DNA from: Aegilops tauschii subsp. strangulata
Lineage: Eukaryota; Streptophyta; Magnoliopsida; Poales; Poaceae
Reading direction: 5' to 3'
NCBI RefSeq assembly: GCF_002575655.3
Contig: NC_053035.3
Location: 500,246,601-500,310,600, forward strand
Length of the DNA stretch: 64,000 nucleotides
A model generated the notes under the pieces. The model saw only the letters and a program-made list of their open reading frames with translations, had not been told where the DNA came from and did not search any database. The position numbers were made by a program, and so were the translations under genes. This document shows positions 63,390 to 64,000 of the stretch, one piece after another (position 1 is the first letter of the stretch; each line of letters opens with the position of its first letter).

Positions 63390-63688
63390 CTAACCCATTA
63401 GTCCCGGTTTGTGGCATGAACCGGGACTAAAGGGTGAGCCTCTGGTCCCGGTTCAAGCCACCAACCGGGACCAATGGTGGTGCGCCAGGAGCGAGGACCA
63501 TTGGTCCCGGTTCGTCCCACCAACTGGGACCAAAGGGGCCAGACGAACCGGGACCAATGCCCCCACGAGGCCCGGCAGGCCCCTGGCCTCACGAACCGGG
63601 ACAAATGCTCACATTAGTCCCGGTTCGTGACTGAACCGGGACTAATGTAAATGTTGCCCTGTGACCAAAGCCCTGTTTTCTACTAGTG
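63390..63688. repeat. CACTA-2 right terminus and subterminal palindromes
   Basis: Units such as TTAGTCCCGGTTTGTGGC/ATGAACCGGGACTAA and GTCCCGGTTCGTGACTG/AACCGGGACTAA, then the terminus CCCTGTTTTCTACTAGTG ending at 63688. Confidence 0.9.
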
Positions 63689-63691
63689 GGT

Positions 63692-64000
63692 GTAGAGAAC
63701 TGTAGGATCTCTACTTGGGACTGATTGCTGTCCTAATTCTGTTTGGCAGTATTATGCTTGGGTTTATAGTTTCTTGCTTGGCCTTGAACAAATTTATACC
63801 GTTGGCTTGGCAGCTATATGCTGGGCTATCTGGTTGGCTCGGAACCGGGCCACCTTTGAGTACAAATGGATTAACTCTCTGTTTGAGATTGTGTTCATAG
63901 CTTGTGCTTTTTTGATATACTGGCCGGGCCTCCAGAAACCTGAGATGGAAGGGATGATGAAGAGGGGCGCGGAGATGCTGAAAAAAAACACAACTCAGAT
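63692..64000 (+). pseudogene. LINE ORF2 C-terminal part, after CACTA-2
   Basis: Joined to 50959, the frame reads RVV, a TAG where Trp is usual, then RTVGSLLGTDCC and YAWVYSFLLGLEQIYTVGL, AICWAIWLARNRATFEYKWI and a basic end still open at the window edge. AIWLARNRATFE is typical of the plant LINE C-terminus. It confirms that CACTA-2 split one LINE. Confidence 0.8.

Larger units (their letters stand above)
50960..63688 (-). mobile_element. CACTA-2 DNA transposon (12,729 bp)
   Basis: Begins CACTAGTAGAAAAAGGGGC and ends GCCCTGTTTTCTACTAGTG, with the 3-bp target duplication GGT on both sides (50957-50959 and 63689-63691), inside the LINE ORF2. Genes on the minus strand: TNP2 transposase (58785-62144, open) and a TNPA/Ulp1-like gene (51630-55497, broken). 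Subterminal palindromes of the type GTCCCGGTTNGTG..CACNAACCGGGAC occur at both ends and at two internal places. It also carries three U6-like Pol III promoter cassettes. A different family from CACTA-1, with similar architecture. Confidence 0.95.

Overview
The window looks like intergenic DNA from a large-genome grass of the wheat group (Triticum/Aegilops type). The reasons are BARE/WIS/Angela-type Copia LTRs, two 12.7-kb CACTA elements with palindromic subterminal repeats, a plant L1-type LINE, Stowaway, PIF/Harbinger and hAT-like small elements, and the near absence of host genes. Family names come from recognised sequence features, not from a database search.

Layout, with nesting. (1) 1-3162: left-truncated, minus-strand Copia element A, sitting in a Gypsy-type LTR-like sequence (3163-5600). 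(2) 5601-7445 and 28287-about 31010: left copy of a roughly 4.6-kb repeat unit carrying a Mutator-like (MULE) transposase tail, a small unknown gene and a GRF zinc-finger gene. Copia element B (7446-28286) is inserted in it. The 3' LTR of B is itself split by CACTA-1 (14189-26870, 3-bp target duplication ACT). (3) 31010-40160: spacer with a Stowaway MITE, a PIF/Harbinger element carrying an unknown gene, a decayed PGG-type membrane protein gene (the only host-like gene) and a candidate long-terminal-inverted-repeat element. (4) 40160-about 45200: inverted copy of the repeat unit. (5) about 45400-50959 and 63692-64000: decayed LINE, split by CACTA-2 (50960-63688, target duplication GGT).

How the genes relate. 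Each CACTA has a TNP2-type transposase gene and a second gene joining an En/Spm TNPA-like region to a Ulp1-like peptidase; CACTA-1 also has a small RNase H1 N-terminal (viroplasmin-fold) gene. The TNP2 gene of CACTA-2 is an open 1128-codon frame. That of CACTA-1 is broken by three in-frame TAG codons and a frameshift. In the inverted repeat-unit pair, decay is reciprocal: the left copy keeps the small unknown gene and has lost the GRF gene, and the right copy is the opposite.

The most striking signal is in CACTA-2. There are three cassettes with the architecture of plant U6-type RNA polymerase III promoters: an upstream sequence element AGTCCCACCTCG, exactly 24 nt, then a TTTATAAG box. Each is followed at the same distance (29 nt after the first T of the box) by GAGCTC(C/G)TCTCAAA, then by a hairpin-forming stretch and a T-run, giving predicted RNAs of about 140-150 nt. 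Two of the predicted RNAs share a hairpin with a compensatory base-pair change. CACTA-1 has, at the matching internal position, a tRNA 3'-half-like B box with a T7 run. This suggests transposon-borne Pol III transcription units.
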